Source: Paenibacillus validus NBRC 15382 (GTDB taxonomy: Bacteria; Bacillota; Bacilli; Paenibacillales; NBRC-103111). Taken from it: a stretch of 42,087 nucleotides of DNA. The stretch spans positions 1-42,087 of the forward strand of contig NZ_BIMH01000041.1 of assembly GCF_004000985.1 (NCBI RefSeq). Direction: 5' to 3'. The notes under the pieces were generated by a model. The model ran no database searches and was not told the DNA's origin. It was given only the letters and a program-made list of their open reading frames with translations. The position numbers and the translations under genes are program-made. Positions 1-11,638 of this stretch are shown one piece after another (the stretch's first letter is position 1; each line of letters opens with the position of its first letter).

Positions 1-2279
1 CGCTTGCCGCTTGCGCCGGTGCCCGTGCGTTCGCCGCCTCCCCGCCCGGCCAAGCCTTCCCGTGCGCCGCGGCCGCCCCGCTTGCCTTGGCGCACCGCTT
101 TCAGCGCGTCAACGAGGCTCACCTTCTGCTGCCGCGGCTTCATGTCCACCATCTCGAAGTCGATGGTGCGTTCATCCATGTTCACACGCGACACACGCAC
201 CTTCACCTCATCGCCAAGGCGGAAAATCTTCGAGGTGCGCTCGCCGATCAGCGCGTGCTGGGCATCGTGGTAGTGGTAGTAGTCGTCCGTTAAGTCGGAC
301 AGACGGATAAGCCCTTCCACGGTATTGTCCAGCTCGATGAACATGCCGAAGCTGGTCACGCTGCTGATGATGCCGCCGAATTCCTCGCCGACCTTGTCGA
401 GCATGAACTCGGCCTTCTTCAGCGACTCCGTCTCGCGTTCCGCATCTACGGCGACGCGCTCACGCTCCGACGACTGCCGCGCGATATCTTCCATCCTCGA
501 TGCCAAGTATTCGTGACGCTTGTCGCTGAGTACGCCGCCGCTCTCCAGCACCTCGCGAATGACGCGATGGATGATCAGGTCCGGGTACCGCCGGATCGGG
601 GAAGTGAAGTGTGAATAAAACTCCGCCGCGAGGCCATAATGGCCCAGACTATTGGCATCATACTTCGCCTGCTTCATCGAACGAAGCATCACGGTGCTGA
701 TAACCGTCTCTTCCTTCGTACCCTTGATTTCCTCCAGCAGCGTCTGCAGCGCCCGCGGATGCACCGTATTGCCCTTGCCGCGCACCACATACCCGAAGTT
801 CGTAATAAACTCCATGAAATGCGCCAGCTTCTCGCCGTCCGGGTCTTCGTGAATCCGGTACAAGAACGGCACCTTCATCCAGTAGAAATGCTCCGCCACC
901 GTTTCATTCGCCGCCAGCATGAACTCCTCGATGATCATCTCGGCGATCGTACGGTCGCGCTTAATAATGTCGGTCGGCTTCCCGTTCTCGTCTACCAGGA
1001 TTTTCGACTCTTGAAAATCAAAATCAATCGCGCCGCGCCGCATCCGCTTGGACCGAAGCTTCATCGCGAGCTCTTCCATCAGCCGGAAGTCGTCCATCAG
1101 GTAGCCGTACTTCTCGAGCAGCTCCGGTTCCGGAGCTTCTTCCGTAAGCAGCGTACGTACGTTCTTATACGTCATTCGCTCGCTGGTCTTGATCACACTC
1201 GTGAAAATATCATGCCGGACGACATTCGCATCCTGATCGAACTCCATCTCACAGGACATCGTCAGCCGGTCGACCTGCGGATTCAACGAGCAAATCCCGT
1301 TCGACAACCGGTGCGGCAGCATCGGAATGACCCGGTCCACCAAATACACGCTGCAGCCGCGGTTGTACGCCTCCTGATCAAGCGCCGAGCCCTCGCGCAC
1401 ATAATAGCTCACATCGGCGATATGAACGCCCAGGACGTAGTTGCCGTTCGGCAAACGCTCGACGTTCACCGCATCGTCCAAGTCCTTGGCGTCTTCGCCG
1501 TCGATCGTAACAATCCGCTTGCCGCGCAGATCGCGCCGTCCCTGACTGCGGATCTCCTCCTCCGTAATCGACTCCGGTGCGGCGGCCGCTTCGTCCATCA
1601 CATCGTCGGCGAACGATTCCGGCAAGCCGTGCTTCCGGATGATTGACAAAATATCAATGCCCGGATCATTCTTATGCCCCAAAATTTCGATGACTTCGCC
1701 CTGTGCCGCAGCGCGGCCTTCCGGGTACGACACGATCCGCACCACGACCTTGTGCCCGTCCATCGCTCCGTTAAACGCATCCTTCGGAATAAAAATATCC
1801 CGCACGACCCGCTTGTCGTCCGGTATGACGAAAGCATACTCTTCCAACGACTTAAACAAGCCGACAATTTGTGTATTGGCACGGCTGACTACGCGTACGA
1901 CTTCGCCTTCCATACGACCGCCGGACGCGCTCTTCGAGTTGACGCGGACCAGAATAATGTCGCCGTTCATGGCGGTTCCCATATCATTGGCGTGAATGTA
2001 CACATCCGGAAGCTCCCGGTCGTCCGGGATCAGAAATCCGAACCCTTTCGCATGCGCTTGCAGCTTGCCTCGCAGTAAATTCATCCGTTCCGGAATACCG
2101 TATCGATCGTTCCGGGTACGTAATATCAAGCCCTCATTTTCCAAATCGTTCAGCAGCTTCAAGAACTCTTTAAATGCCTGAGCATCCTCCAGTTCAAAAT
2201 GCTGCTCCAACTCGTGGTACGTCATAGGCTTATAAGCCGTTTCTTTCATAAAATCGAGCAATGCTTCTCTTGTGATCAT
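1..2279 (-). CDS. rnr: Ribonuclease R (3'-5' exoribonuclease), C-terminus cut by the window edge
   Basis: Processive 3'-5' exoribonuclease of the RNB family that degrades structured RNA and takes part in rRNA, tRNA and tmRNA-linked quality control. The reading frame opens with ATG at 2279 (protein starts [10 protein letters not shown]) after AGGAGTG and stays open to the window edge, giving about 759 residues without a stop. Seen in order: an N-terminal winged-helix and cold-shock part, the RNB catalytic core with the acidic signature [12 protein letters not shown], the segment SPIRRYPDL, an S1 domain ([10 protein letters not shown]) and a basic Gly/Arg/Lys-rich tail still running at base 1. 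In Bacillus, rnr follows secG and an esterase gene and precedes smpB; here only the esterase relic and secG are visible upstream. Identity is secure; the stop codon lies outside. Confidence 0.97.
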   Translation of the reverse strand, partial: MITREALLDFMKETAYKPMTYHELEQHFELEDAQAFKEFLKLLNDLENEGLILRTRNDRYGIPERMNLLRGKLQAHAKGFGFLIPDDRELPDVYIHANDMGTAMNGDIILVRVNSKSASGGRMEGEVVRVVSRANTQIVGLFKSLEEYAFVIPDDKRVVRDIFIPKDAFNGAMDGHKVVVRIVSYPEGRAAAQGEVIEILGHKNDPGIDILSIIRKHGLPESFADDVMDEAAAAPESITEEEIRSQGRRDLRGKRIVTIDGEDAKDLDDAVNVERLPNGNYVLGVHIADVSYYVREGSALDQEAYNRGCSVYLVDRVIPMLPHRLSNGICSLNPQVDRLTMSCEMEFDQDANVVRHDIFTSVIKTSERMTYKNVRTLLTEEAPEPELLEKYGYLMDDFRLMEELAMKLRSKRMRRGAIDFDFQESKILVDENGKPTDIIKRDRTIAEMIIEEFMLAANETVAEHFYWMKVPFLYRIHEDPDGEKLAHFMEFITNFGYVVRGKGNTVHPRALQTLLEEIKGTKEETVISTVMLRSMKQAKYDANSLGHYGLAAEFYSHFTSPIRRYPDLIIHRVIREVLESGGVLSDKRHEYLASRMEDIARQSSERERVAVDAERETESLKKAEFMLDKVGEEFGGIISSVTSFGMFIELDNTVEGLIRLSDLTDDYYHYHDAQHALIGERTSKIFRLGDEVKVRVSRVNMDERTIDFEMVDMKPRQQKVSLVDALKAVRQGKRGGRGAREGLAGRGGGERTGTGASGK

Positions 2280-2304
2280 TGGCGCTCACTCCTATCTTCT
2301 CTTT

Positions 2305-2520
2305 CTAATTTATGTGGAGGAACCTGCCGCCCGCTTGTTCCCATGCCCGTATTGACCGAGTGTAAGTAAAAATCCCGAATGCATCACCAACCCGTTCCCG
2401 CTCGTCGTCCAGCAGCAGTCCATGCGAGGATTCCGGGGAATAGGCGATCTGCCGGAAAGGCGAGGACATATGCTTATCTATGTAATCGGCGCTCCTCGGA
2501 ACGACCAGCGTATCTTTCAA
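2305..2520 (-). pseudogene. Remnant of a carboxylesterase (EstA/YvaK type), 3' end only
   Basis: The short frame reads PRSADYIDKHMSSPFRQI, then SSHGLLLDDERERV, which resembles the C-terminal catalytic-His region of monoacylglycerol lipase-like carboxylesterases (family pattern: SADYIYNHVSSPVKEI ... SGHVITLDKERD). After RERV the match continues in another frame (IRDFYLHSVN, like EDIYxFLHSLxW), so a frameshift is implied near 2365-2380. Nothing of the nucleophile-containing N-terminal part is present: secG and its terminator lie immediately upstream. In Bacillus an intact esterase gene sits exactly between secG and rnr, which supports decay in place. A TTG with a GGAGGAGG-like sequence could still let a 71-residue peptide be made, but it would lack the fold. 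Assigned from memory of the family pattern, not from an alignment. Confidence 0.6.
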
Positions 2521-2551
2521 GCCTCCTCCGCTTCATTACCCGTCCGGAGAG

Positions 2552-2586
2552 AAAAAAAAACAGCAGGAGTAATATTCCCCTGCTGT
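2552..2586 (-). terminator. Rho-independent terminator of secG
   Basis: Read on the minus strand, CAGCAGGGG and CTCCTGCTG form a stem with a short AT-rich loop, followed directly by nine T. It lies just after the secG stop codon and separates secG from the esterase relic and rnr. Confidence 0.9.
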
Positions 2587-2599
2587 CGTTGTTTTATGA

Positions 2600-2839
2600 T
2601 TAAGCGGTTTTTACAAAGTACGCCACGATCAGAGACAAAACAAAGAAAACAACGGCCAACGCCATAGTCAAACGCTGCAAGAACAGCTCCAGACCGCGCG
2701 CCTTCTGTTTCCCGAACAAATGCTCCGCACCCCCGGAGATGGCACCGGATAATCCCGCGCTTTTGCCCGGCTGCAGCAATACGGCCGCGATTAATCCAAT
2801 CGACGCAATCACCAAAATAATTTTCAGTGCAATTTCCAT
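2600..2839 (-). CDS. secG: Preprotein translocase subunit SecG
   Basis: Small integral-membrane subunit of the SecYEG channel that assists SecA-driven protein export. The 79-residue protein starts at ATG 2839 ([15 protein letters not shown]), preceded by GGAGGTGTGAAG; an upstream in-frame start would run into this ribosome site and is rejected. It has two membrane segments, about residues 3-22 and 52-73, separated by a loop with [29 protein letters not shown], typical of SecG (LQ.GKGaGLsgAi.Gg...lFG). It has its own strong promoter (2896-2924) and terminator (2552-2586), so it is probably monocistronic. Length and motif fit the family. Confidence 0.95.
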   Translation of the reverse strand: MEIALKIILVIASIGLIAAVLLQPGKSAGLSGAISGGAEHLFGKQKARGLELFLQRLTMALAVVFFVLSLIVAYFVKTA

Positions 2840-2895
2840 CTTCACACCTCCTACGAGCAGCAATCACAACTTGTCCGAAAATAGACAGCAAGCTT

Positions 2896-2924
2896 ATTAT
2901 ACCACAAAAAAAATACGCTGACAA
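2896..2924 (-). promoter_or_regulatory. Sigma-A promoter of secG
   Basis: Minus strand: -35 TTGTCA (2924-2919), 17-bp spacer, -10 TATAAT (2901-2896) with an extended TGG. It overlaps the hairpin and T-run that end the upstream protease gene. Confidence 0.85.
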
Positions 2925-2951
2925 ATCCAGTCCATACGGATGTGCAGCGTA
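2906..2951 (-). terminator. Probable terminator of the M50-type protease gene
   Basis: Minus strand: TACGCTG pairs with CAGCGTA across a loop of about 24 nt, followed by eight T. The stem is only 7 bp, so strength is uncertain. The downstream half is also the spacer of the secG promoter. Confidence 0.6.
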
Positions 2952-2969
2952 ACGGTATTTTTGTCAGGT

Positions 2970-3680
2970 TCAACGTTCGAACTGTTGCTGGATGCGAGGC
3001 TTCCCTTCGCGATGAGACGATCGTCCGCGGAGGAACAGCTTCAGCGCTTTGACCGCGCACCATAACGAGAAGACGGTAAACAGCACGGCCCAGCCGATCG
3101 CCGGGAACGGCGTCACCGCGCTCAAGTTGGAGGCGTCCCCTGCTCGCATCGGATCGTTCCACGCGTACATAATGAGCGAAAGCGGCCCGAAAACCGATTC
3201 CTCCAGCGTCAGGAACGCCAGCAGCAAGTAGTACAGATCCCGCAACCATCGCGGAGCGATAGCCAGCACGATCACGTTCAGAATGATGAACCCGATCAGC
3301 CACGAAATACCGGCCGGATTCCGAACGAACAGCACCAGAGACAGCACCGCAAGCAGTGTCATTACCTGCAGCCCGAGGCGCTCTTTATCCCGCGACCGGA
3401 GCCGGAACAACAATAGCGCAAACAGCGAAGCTGTCGCATACCCCGCGAGCGAGATCGGAATTAAGCTCCATCTGCTCGATACCTGCGAATACGTAACGCC
3501 GCTGTGGTTGGCGTACAGCTCAATGTACATCACCTTGCCGGACAGCGCCAGCGTGACGACAGCGTGACCGAATTCGTGGATCATGGTATCCAGATTGCGG
3601 AAAAAATCGCTGAAGGGAATCAAATGCGTAAGAAAGGCCGATACCACAAGAAACAGTACAGTCTTTATCAGATTACCCAT
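2970..3680 (-). CDS. Membrane metallopeptidase of the M50 type
   Basis: A 236-residue integral membrane protein starting with ATG at 3680 (MGNLIKTVLFLV) after an AGGG-type ribosome site. It contains HEFGHAVVTLALSGKV near residue 36, an HExxH zinc motif inside a hydrophobic segment as in site-2 (M50) proteases, and about six further hydrophobic segments. A charged tail (RGRSSHREGKPRIQQQFER) ends the protein. The second M50 metal motif (N/DxxPxxxLDG) is not recognisable, so this is the small M50B-like class common in Paenibacillus and allies, not a RseP/SpoIVFB orthologue. Substrate unknown. It lies between the eno terminator and secG and appears to be a single-gene unit. Confidence 0.75.
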   Translation of the reverse strand: MGNLIKTVLFLVVSAFLTHLIPFSDFFRNLDTMIHEFGHAVVTLALSGKVMYIELYANHSGVTYSQVSSRWSLIPISLAGYATASLFALLLFRLRSRDKERLGLQVMTLLAVLSLVLFVRNPAGISWLIGFIILNVIVLAIAPRWLRDLYYLLLAFLTLEESVFGPLSLIMYAWNDPMRAGDASNLSAVTPFPAIGWAVLFTVFSLWCAVKALKLFLRGRSSHREGKPRIQQQFER

Positions 3681-3769
3681 AAGATTCCCTCCAGGGGTTG
3701 GTCAGGTGAACAAGGTTGAGGCTAGGCGTTGCCTCCTGTCGGCTGCGAGCAGCTGTATGCCCTCCGGCC

Positions 3770-3890
3770 TTTGTTAAAAACGGATGATTGGATTTGAAAT
3801 AAGCTGCGGGTATCATCCGTTTTTAAAGGCGGCACGTAAACTCTCCGGTGCATACACTACTCTTCGCCTGACGGCAAAGCTCCAAGTCCA
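3770..3890. repeat. Intergenic structured element, copy 1 (related to 18980-19095)
   Basis: On the plus strand an inverted repeat (AAAAACGGATGAT at 3776-3788 and ATCATCCGTTTTT at 3812-3824) encloses AAGCTGCGGGTA and is followed by AAAGGCGGCACGTAAACT and then CTCCGG. The element before rapZ has the same layout and the same 56-nt distance from GTTAAAA to TTAAAG, with different arm sequences that still pair, and the same downstream block CACGTAAACT-N-TCCGG. Here the inverted repeat also serves as the likely eno terminator. Function of the family is unknown: repetitive palindrome, small RNA or regulatory leader. Confidence 0.6.
3776..3824 (-). terminator. Terminator of the glycolytic operon (after eno)
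   Basis: A 13-bp inverted repeat flanked by A- and T-runs follows the eno stop codon by about 100 nt. On the minus strand the second arm ends in CCGTTTTT. It could terminate on either strand. The loop is 23 nt. Confidence 0.75.
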
Positions 3891-3924
3891 AAACCTCTTC
3901 TACCTGACAGTTTATTTATATATA

Positions 3925-5232
<1,308 letters not shown>

Positions 5233-5261
5233 TTATCATTTTTAATCAAGCTTCGGCGTCA

Positions 5262-6806
5262 TTAAACACGCTGAGCAATCAGCGAAGTTCCGGTCATTTC
5301 CTCCGGCTTCGCTACGCCGAGAATCGCCAAGACCGTTGGGGCAATATCTGCCAAAATGCCATCGTTCCTTAGTGTAACATGACTATCCGTCACAATGAAA
5401 GGCACCGGATTCGTCGTGTGCGCCGTATTGCGCGAGCCGTCCGGATTCGTGACGACATCGGCGTTGCCGTGGTCGGCCGTAATCAGCGCAACGCCGCCTT
5501 TGGCGAGAATCGCTTCGACCACTTGACCGAGGCAATCGTCTGTCGCTTCGATCGCTTTCACCGTCGGCTCCAGCAGGCCCGAGTGCCCGACCATGTCCGG
5601 ATTGGCAAAGTTCAAGATGATGACGTCCTGACGTTCCGCTTCGATCTCGGCGACCGCTGCCGCCGCGACTTCGTAAGCGCTCATCTCCGGCTTCAGGTCG
5701 TAGGTGGCGACCGCCGGCGACTTGATCAGAATGCGGGTTTCCCCCGGAAGCTCGACATCCCGGCCGCCGCTGAAGAAGAACGTCACGTGCGGATACTTCT
5801 CCGTCTCGGCGATGCGAAGCTGCTTCAGGTTGTTCTGTACGAGCACTTCGCCGAGCGTATTGTCGAGATTTTTCGGCTTATACGCCACGTAACCGCCGAC
5901 CGTCTCGCTGAACAGCGTCAAGCAGACGTAGTGCAGATCCGTCGGCGCTTTATCGCCGCGGTCGAAGCCGCGGAAATCGCTGTTGGTGAATACTTGCGAC
6001 AATTGAATCGCCCGGTCCGGGCGGAAATTGAAGAACACGACCGCATCGCCGGATTCGACGAGTCCGACCGGCGTACCGTCCGGCTTCACGATGACCGTCG
6101 GCATGACGAATTCGTCAAACACCGAACGCTCGTACGATTCCGTGATCGCTCTCATCGGATCTTCATACTTCGGACCGTCGCCGTATACCATCGCACGGTA
6201 CGACTTCTCTGTCCGCTCCCAGCGCTTGTCACGGTCCATCGCATAATAGCGGCCTTGTACGGTCGCGATGCGGCCGACGCCGAGCTCGGCGATTTTGGCA
6301 AGCAGCTGCTCCATGTACTTTGCGGCGCTGTCCGGGGCTACGTCGCGGCCGTCCAGAAACGCATGAATGTACACATCGTCCAGCTGCTCTTTCTTGCAGG
6401 CTTCGAGCAAAGCGAACAAGTGTGCGATATGGCTATGCACGCCGCCGTCGGAGAGCAAGCCGTAAAGATGCAGCTTCTTGCCGTTCTGCTTGGCGTGACG
6501 AATCGCGCCGAGAATCGTTTCATTATCGTAAAACTCGCCGTCGCGAATCGATTTGGAGATCCGGGTCAAATCCTGGTACACAATCCGTCCCGCGCCAATG
6601 TTCAAATGGCCGACTTCCGAGTTGCCCATCTGACCCTCGGGCAGGCCGACCGCTTCCCCGCACGCCGTCAAGGTCGTGTGCGGGAATTGGTTCCAATACC
6701 GATCGTAGTTCGGCTTCTTCGCTTGGGCAACAGCATTGCCCTGCACGTCGCCGCGCAGGCCGAAGCCATCCAAAATAATGAGCGCTACCGGTTTCGGTCT
6801 GGCCAT
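5262..6806 (-). CDS. gpmI: 2,3-bisphosphoglycerate-independent phosphoglycerate mutase
   Basis: Interconverts 3- and 2-phosphoglycerate using two Mn2+ ions and a phosphoserine intermediate. The 514-residue protein starts at ATG 6806 ([18 protein letters not shown]), one nucleotide after the tpiA stop, with GAGGGGG inside the end of tpiA as ribosome site; a longer reading into tpiA is possible but not supported. Alkaline-phosphatase fold features are seen: metal ligand Asp13 in ILDGFG, nucleophile Ser63 in [13 protein letters not shown], and [10 protein letters not shown] near the C-terminus. Length is normal for the family. In Bacillus this Mn-dependent enzyme is pH-sensitive during sporulation. 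Tight coupling to tpiA suggests translational linkage. Confidence 0.98.
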   Translation of the reverse strand: MARPKPVALIILDGFGLRGDVQGNAVAQAKKPNYDRYWNQFPHTTLTACGEAVGLPEGQMGNSEVGHLNIGAGRIVYQDLTRISKSIRDGEFYDNETILGAIRHAKQNGKKLHLYGLLSDGGVHSHIAHLFALLEACKKEQLDDVYIHAFLDGRDVAPDSAAKYMEQLLAKIAELGVGRIATVQGRYYAMDRDKRWERTEKSYRAMVYGDGPKYEDPMRAITESYERSVFDEFVMPTVIVKPDGTPVGLVESGDAVVFFNFRPDRAIQLSQVFTNSDFRGFDRGDKAPTDLHYVCLTLFSETVGGYVAYKPKNLDNTLGEVLVQNNLKQLRIAETEKYPHVTFFFSGGRDVELPGETRILIKSPAVATYDLKPEMSAYEVAAAAVAEIEAERQDVIILNFANPDMVGHSGLLEPTVKAIEATDDCLGQVVEAILAKGGVALITADHGNADVVTNPDGSRNTAHTTNPVPFIVTDSHVTLRNDGILADIAPTVLAILGVAKPEEMTGTSLIAQRV

Positions 6807-6807
6807 T

Positions 6808-7599
<792 letters not shown>

Positions 7600-7617
7600 T
7601 CATCTGCTTATCGTAAG

Positions 7618-8802
7618 CTATTCCTTATCGTTCAAAGCCACGACGCCCGGAAGCGCCTTGCCTTCCATAAACTCGAGGGATGCGCCGCCGCCGGTCGAGA
7701 TATGATCCATCTTGTCTGCCAATTGGAACTTCTCGGCCGCCGCCGCCGAATCGCCGCCGCCGATAACGGTGTAAGCGCTCGTCGTCGCGCAAGCTTCCGC
7801 CACGGCACGCGTTCCGTGCGAGAACGGTTCGATTTCGAATACGCCCATCGGTCCGTTCCACACGACCAGCTTGGACTCGGCAATCACCTTGGCATATTTC
7901 TCGCGCGTTTTCGGCCCGATGTCGATGCCTTCCCAGTCCGCCGGAATTTCGCTGATCGATACGATTCGCGTGTTCGCTGTAGGGCTGAATTCGTCGGTGA
8001 CCACGATGTCGTCCGGCAGCAGGAAGTTCACGCCTTTTTCCTTCGCTTTGTTGATGAAGCTGAGCGCCAGATCAATCTTCTCGTTATCGACGAGCGATTT
8101 GCCGATCTCGTTGCCAAGCGCCTTCAGGAACGTGTAGGACAAGCCGCCGCCGATAATGATGTTGTCGGCAATGTTCAGCAGATTGTTGATGACGTCGATC
8201 TTGTCTTTGACTTTCGCGCCTCCGACGATCGCAGTGAAAGGACGCTCCGGATTGTTCAACGCTTTCCCGAGCACATCGAGCTCCTTCTCCATCAGAAGGC
8301 CGGAAACGGCCGGCAAGTGATGCGCGATGCCTTCGGTCGAAGCATGAGCGCGGTGAGCAGCACCGAACGCGTCGTTCACATACAGGTCGGCCAGCTCCGC
8401 AAACGACTTGGCCAGCTCCGGATCGTTCTTCTCTTCACCGGCGTAGAAACGAACATTCTCAAGCAGCAGCACGTCGCCGTCGTTCAACGCTGCGACTTGC
8501 GCTTTGACCGCGTCGCCGATCGCTTCATCCGCTTTCAAAACCGGCTTGCCGAGCAGCTCGGACAAACGAGCGGCCGCTGGCGTTAAGCGCAGCTCCTCCA
8601 CAACTTGTCCCTTCGGACGGCCCAAGTGGCTCGCCAGAATCACTTTCGCGCCGCGCTCGGTCAAATACTTGATGGTCGGCAAAGTTTCACGAATCCGCGT
8701 ATCGTCGGTAATGTGGCCGTTCTCCAGCGGTACGTTGAAATCCACCCGCACAAATACCCGTTTTCCGCTAACTTCGACGCCACGCACGCTTTTCTTGTTC
8801 AT
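7618..8802 (-). CDS. pgk: Phosphoglycerate kinase
   Basis: Transfers phosphate from 1,3-bisphosphoglycerate to ADP, the first ATP-yielding step of glycolysis. The 394-residue monomer starts at ATG 8802 ([20 protein letters not shown]) after GGGAGGCGACGAGAA. Family signatures are present: [19 protein letters not shown], the hinge and nucleotide-loop region GGAKVKDKI, and the C-terminal [14 protein letters not shown] with [10 protein letters not shown]. The 288 nt between gap and pgk (8803-9090) hold no convincing gene, terminator or promoter; pgk is probably co-transcribed with gap, but the long spacer could be a processing region. Confidence 0.99.
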   Translation of the reverse strand: MNKKSVRGVEVSGKRVFVRVDFNVPLENGHITDDTRIRETLPTIKYLTERGAKVILASHLGRPKGQVVEELRLTPAAARLSELLGKPVLKADEAIGDAVKAQVAALNDGDVLLLENVRFYAGEEKNDPELAKSFAELADLYVNDAFGAAHRAHASTEGIAHHLPAVSGLLMEKELDVLGKALNNPERPFTAIVGGAKVKDKIDVINNLLNIADNIIIGGGLSYTFLKALGNEIGKSLVDNEKIDLALSFINKAKEKGVNFLLPDDIVVTDEFSPTANTRIVSISEIPADWEGIDIGPKTREKYAKVIAESKLVVWNGPMGVFEIEPFSHGTRAVAEACATTSAYTVIGGGDSAAAAEKFQLADKMDHISTGGGASLEFMEGKALPGVVALNDKE

Positions 8803-9090
8803 TTCTCGTCGCCTCCCGATTGATTACTCGATATTCTTTCCCGCATTCTCTCTTTAATTTTCGCTCTCTATCCGAATTTTCCCTATCTGTTCACAAATTA
8901 GGCACATTTACCCGCACACAAAAATTGTGGTCATGATCTGCGTCTCGCCCGCACCTCCCGCTAGGGAACTCCGCGTTGGCCCGCTCCCGTGCAAACCGAT
9001 ACCGGCTTGCCGGAAGCGGACAAATGCCGTCCCTGCGCTATTGGTCGAACTTGAGTTTCAGTTCATCACCACAATGGGTTTCAAGCGATC

Positions 9091-10158
<1,068 letters not shown>

Positions 10159-11187
10159 TCAAGATGTCAAGCTTCTTACGATTTCAGCGGCGGCAGCCTC
10201 ATCCGTAACGAGCACATCCTCGTGACCATGGCGGAGAACGGCGACGATCGCCTCGCCCTTGCTCTTCCCGCCCGCGATGCCGATGACCGTATCCATCTCG
10301 TGAATGTCTTCGATGCGAAGACCTACCGTAGGCATCTTGTGCAAAATGCGGCCGCTGCGGTCGAAGTAGTAGCCGAATGCCTCCGCGAGCGCTCCTTCGC
10401 GCTGCAAACTGCTCGTCGTTTCCGGATCGACCTTCCGGCGTCTTGCCATGACCATAGCATCTCCCATGCCGTGTACGACCATCCTTGCCCGGCGGATGAA
10501 CTGAATGATCTCGGCGATATGATCGTCCTGTATCAACGATTGGTAGGCCTCTTCATTCAAGTGGTCCGGCACGTGCAGCAGCCGGTATCGGGCGCCGGCC
10601 TTCTTGGCCATCGTAGCCGCCACCGTGTTGGCCTGCAGTTCCACGCTTTCGCCAAGTCCGCCTCGTGCGGGGACGAACCAGCAGCTCTTCATCGACGCCG
10701 TAGCATTCAACTGATCGGCCACCTGCGCCATCGTTGAGCCCCCCGTAACGGCGATGACTTCATCTTCTTTAACCAGCTTTCGCACCACCAAAGCGCCGGC
10801 GCGGCCCAGTTCCTTCTTCGCATGCGGCGAAACTTCCGAATCCCCCGGCACGATCACCACCTGCTTCAAGCCGAATCGGTCGCGAATGAGCTCTTCCCAC
10901 TCCGTCAATCCGAATACGTCTTTGACCAGCGGCTCGATCTTCTCGAGCAGAACGCGGCCCGCATCGGTGATTCGCATCCCCGAAGCATCGATCTGAAGCA
11001 AGCCCTGTTCTTTGAGAAAATCGACTTCACCGCGCAGCACCCGCTCGGTCGATCCGATCGAAACTGCCAGCGTACGGCGTCCGACGACTCCCGAAATAAG
11101 AATGTGCTGCAGAATCGTGTACCGTTTTTTCATCGTTTCGAGCAGGTCGGGCAGAAGCTGCTTCTGAATATCCAGAATATCTCGCAT
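10159..11187 (-). CDS. cggR: Central glycolytic genes regulator CggR (SorC/DeoR-type repressor)
   Basis: Repressor of the glycolytic operon; in Bacillus, fructose-1,6-bisphosphate relieves its binding. The chosen start is ATG 11187 (MRDILDIQKQLLPDLLETM), which aligns residue for residue with the Bacillus N-terminus; a GTG five codons upstream is an alternative, and neither has a strong ribosome site. The 342-residue protein has an N-terminal winged helix with RRTLAVSIGSTERVLRGEVDFLKEQ, split here only in description, and a sugar-phosphate-binding domain with VTGGSTMAQVAD and GIAGGKSKGEAI. It is the first gene of the operon and faces its own operator and promoter upstream, so it autoregulates. 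Confidence 0.95.
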   Translation of the reverse strand: MRDILDIQKQLLPDLLETMKKRYTILQHILISGVVGRRTLAVSIGSTERVLRGEVDFLKEQGLLQIDASGMRITDAGRVLLEKIEPLVKDVFGLTEWEELIRDRFGLKQVVIVPGDSEVSPHAKKELGRAGALVVRKLVKEDEVIAVTGGSTMAQVADQLNATASMKSCWFVPARGGLGESVELQANTVAATMAKKAGARYRLLHVPDHLNEEAYQSLIQDDHIAEIIQFIRRARMVVHGMGDAMVMARRRKVDPETTSSLQREGALAEAFGYYFDRSGRILHKMPTVGLRIEDIHEMDTVIGIAGGKSKGEAIVAVLRHGHEDVLVTDEAAAAEIVRSLTS

Positions 11188-11217
11188 GGCCTCGAATCTC
11201 ACATCGCTCTCTGTTGG

Positions 11218-11253
11218 GACTCTTTTTGTCCCGGTGATACATTTTCAGTCCCA
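11218..11253 (-). promoter_or_regulatory. CggR operator
   Basis: Minus strand reads TGGGAC-N6-TGTA-N4-CGGGAC-N6-AGTC, a close match to the CggR direct-repeat operator of Bacillus (CGGGAC-N6-TGTC-N4-CGGGAC-N6-TGTC). It lies about 37 nt downstream of the predicted start point and 30 nt upstream of cggR, so repression would block elongation or promoter escape. Confidence 0.9.
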
Positions 11254-11296
11254 CATGACCCAAAAAAAGAACTAAGCTTCTCACTTAGATGTTCCC

Positions 11297-11325
11297 ATTA
11301 TAATTCAATTTGATTCCACATTCAA
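11297..11325 (-). promoter_or_regulatory. Sigma-A promoter of the cggR-gap operon
   Basis: Minus strand: -35 TTGAAT (11325-11320), exactly 17 bp, -10 TATAAT (11302-11297). Transcription would start near 11290. It stands back to back with the tRNA-Arg promoter. Confidence 0.92.
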
Positions 11326-11360
11326 GTAGATATCCGCCTAAAAAAGACATCAACTTTGAC

Positions 11361-11389
11361 TTGCAATTCATTGGAGAATGTCTTATAAT
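11361..11389 (+). promoter_or_regulatory. Sigma-A promoter of tRNA-Arg
   Basis: -35 TTGCAA (11361-11366), 17 bp, -10 TATAAT (11384-11389). The predicted start is about 35 nt before the tRNA. Confidence 0.88.
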
Positions 11390-11430
11390 AACTTTTGCTG
11401 TCACTCTTTGTGACTTGCACAACATCATAC

Positions 11431-11505
11431 GCGCCCGTGGTCCAATGGATATGACGTAGGCCTCCGGAGCCTGAGATTAAGGTTCGATTCCTTACGGGCG
11501 CGCCA
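11431..11505 (+). tRNA. tRNA-Arg (anticodon CCG), CCA encoded
   Basis: A 75-nt cloverleaf: acceptor GCGCCCG pairs with CGGGCGC, anticodon stem TAGGC/GCCTG with loop CTCCGGA (anticodon CCG), and T arm AAGG-TTCGATT-CCTT. The discriminator G is followed by an encoded CCA. Its own promoter and terminator flank it. A tRNA-Arg gene is also found next to clpP in Bacillus. Confidence 0.97.
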
Positions 11506-11522
11506 TCTATACTAACGACAAT

Positions 11523-11555
11523 CAGCCCTAACTTCACGTGATGGCTGTTTTTTTT
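11523..11555 (+). terminator. Terminator of tRNA-Arg
   Basis: CAGCC (11523-11527) pairs with GGCTG (11543-11547), with an internal TCACGTGA palindrome, followed by eight T. Confidence 0.8.
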
Positions 11556-11563
11556 ACTCTTTG

Positions 11564-11580
11564 TTTGACCTTTCTTGACC
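11564..11580 (+). promoter_or_regulatory. CtsR operator in front of clpP
   Basis: The reverse complement reads GGTCAAG-AAA-GGTCAAA, one mismatch from the CtsR heptad repeat RGTCAAA-NAN-RGTCAAA. A partial third heptad (TTTGAA) follows. The site covers the -35 box, the usual place for CtsR repression of heat-shock clp genes. Confidence 0.88.
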
Positions 11581-11603
11581 TTTGTTTGAATTTCCGCTAT
11601 GAT
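11575..11603 (+). promoter_or_regulatory. Sigma-A promoter of clpP
   Basis: -35 TTGACC (11575-11580), 17 bp, -10 TATGAT (11598-11603). The -35 box is part of the CtsR site. Confidence 0.87.
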
Positions 11604-11638
11604 GGATATAGTTTAATTATAAAAGGAGGCTGCAGCAC

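Noticed and set aside
639..1646. Plus-strand open frame of 335 codons
   Set aside because: Antisense to the rnr catalytic core; no start signal or family motif.
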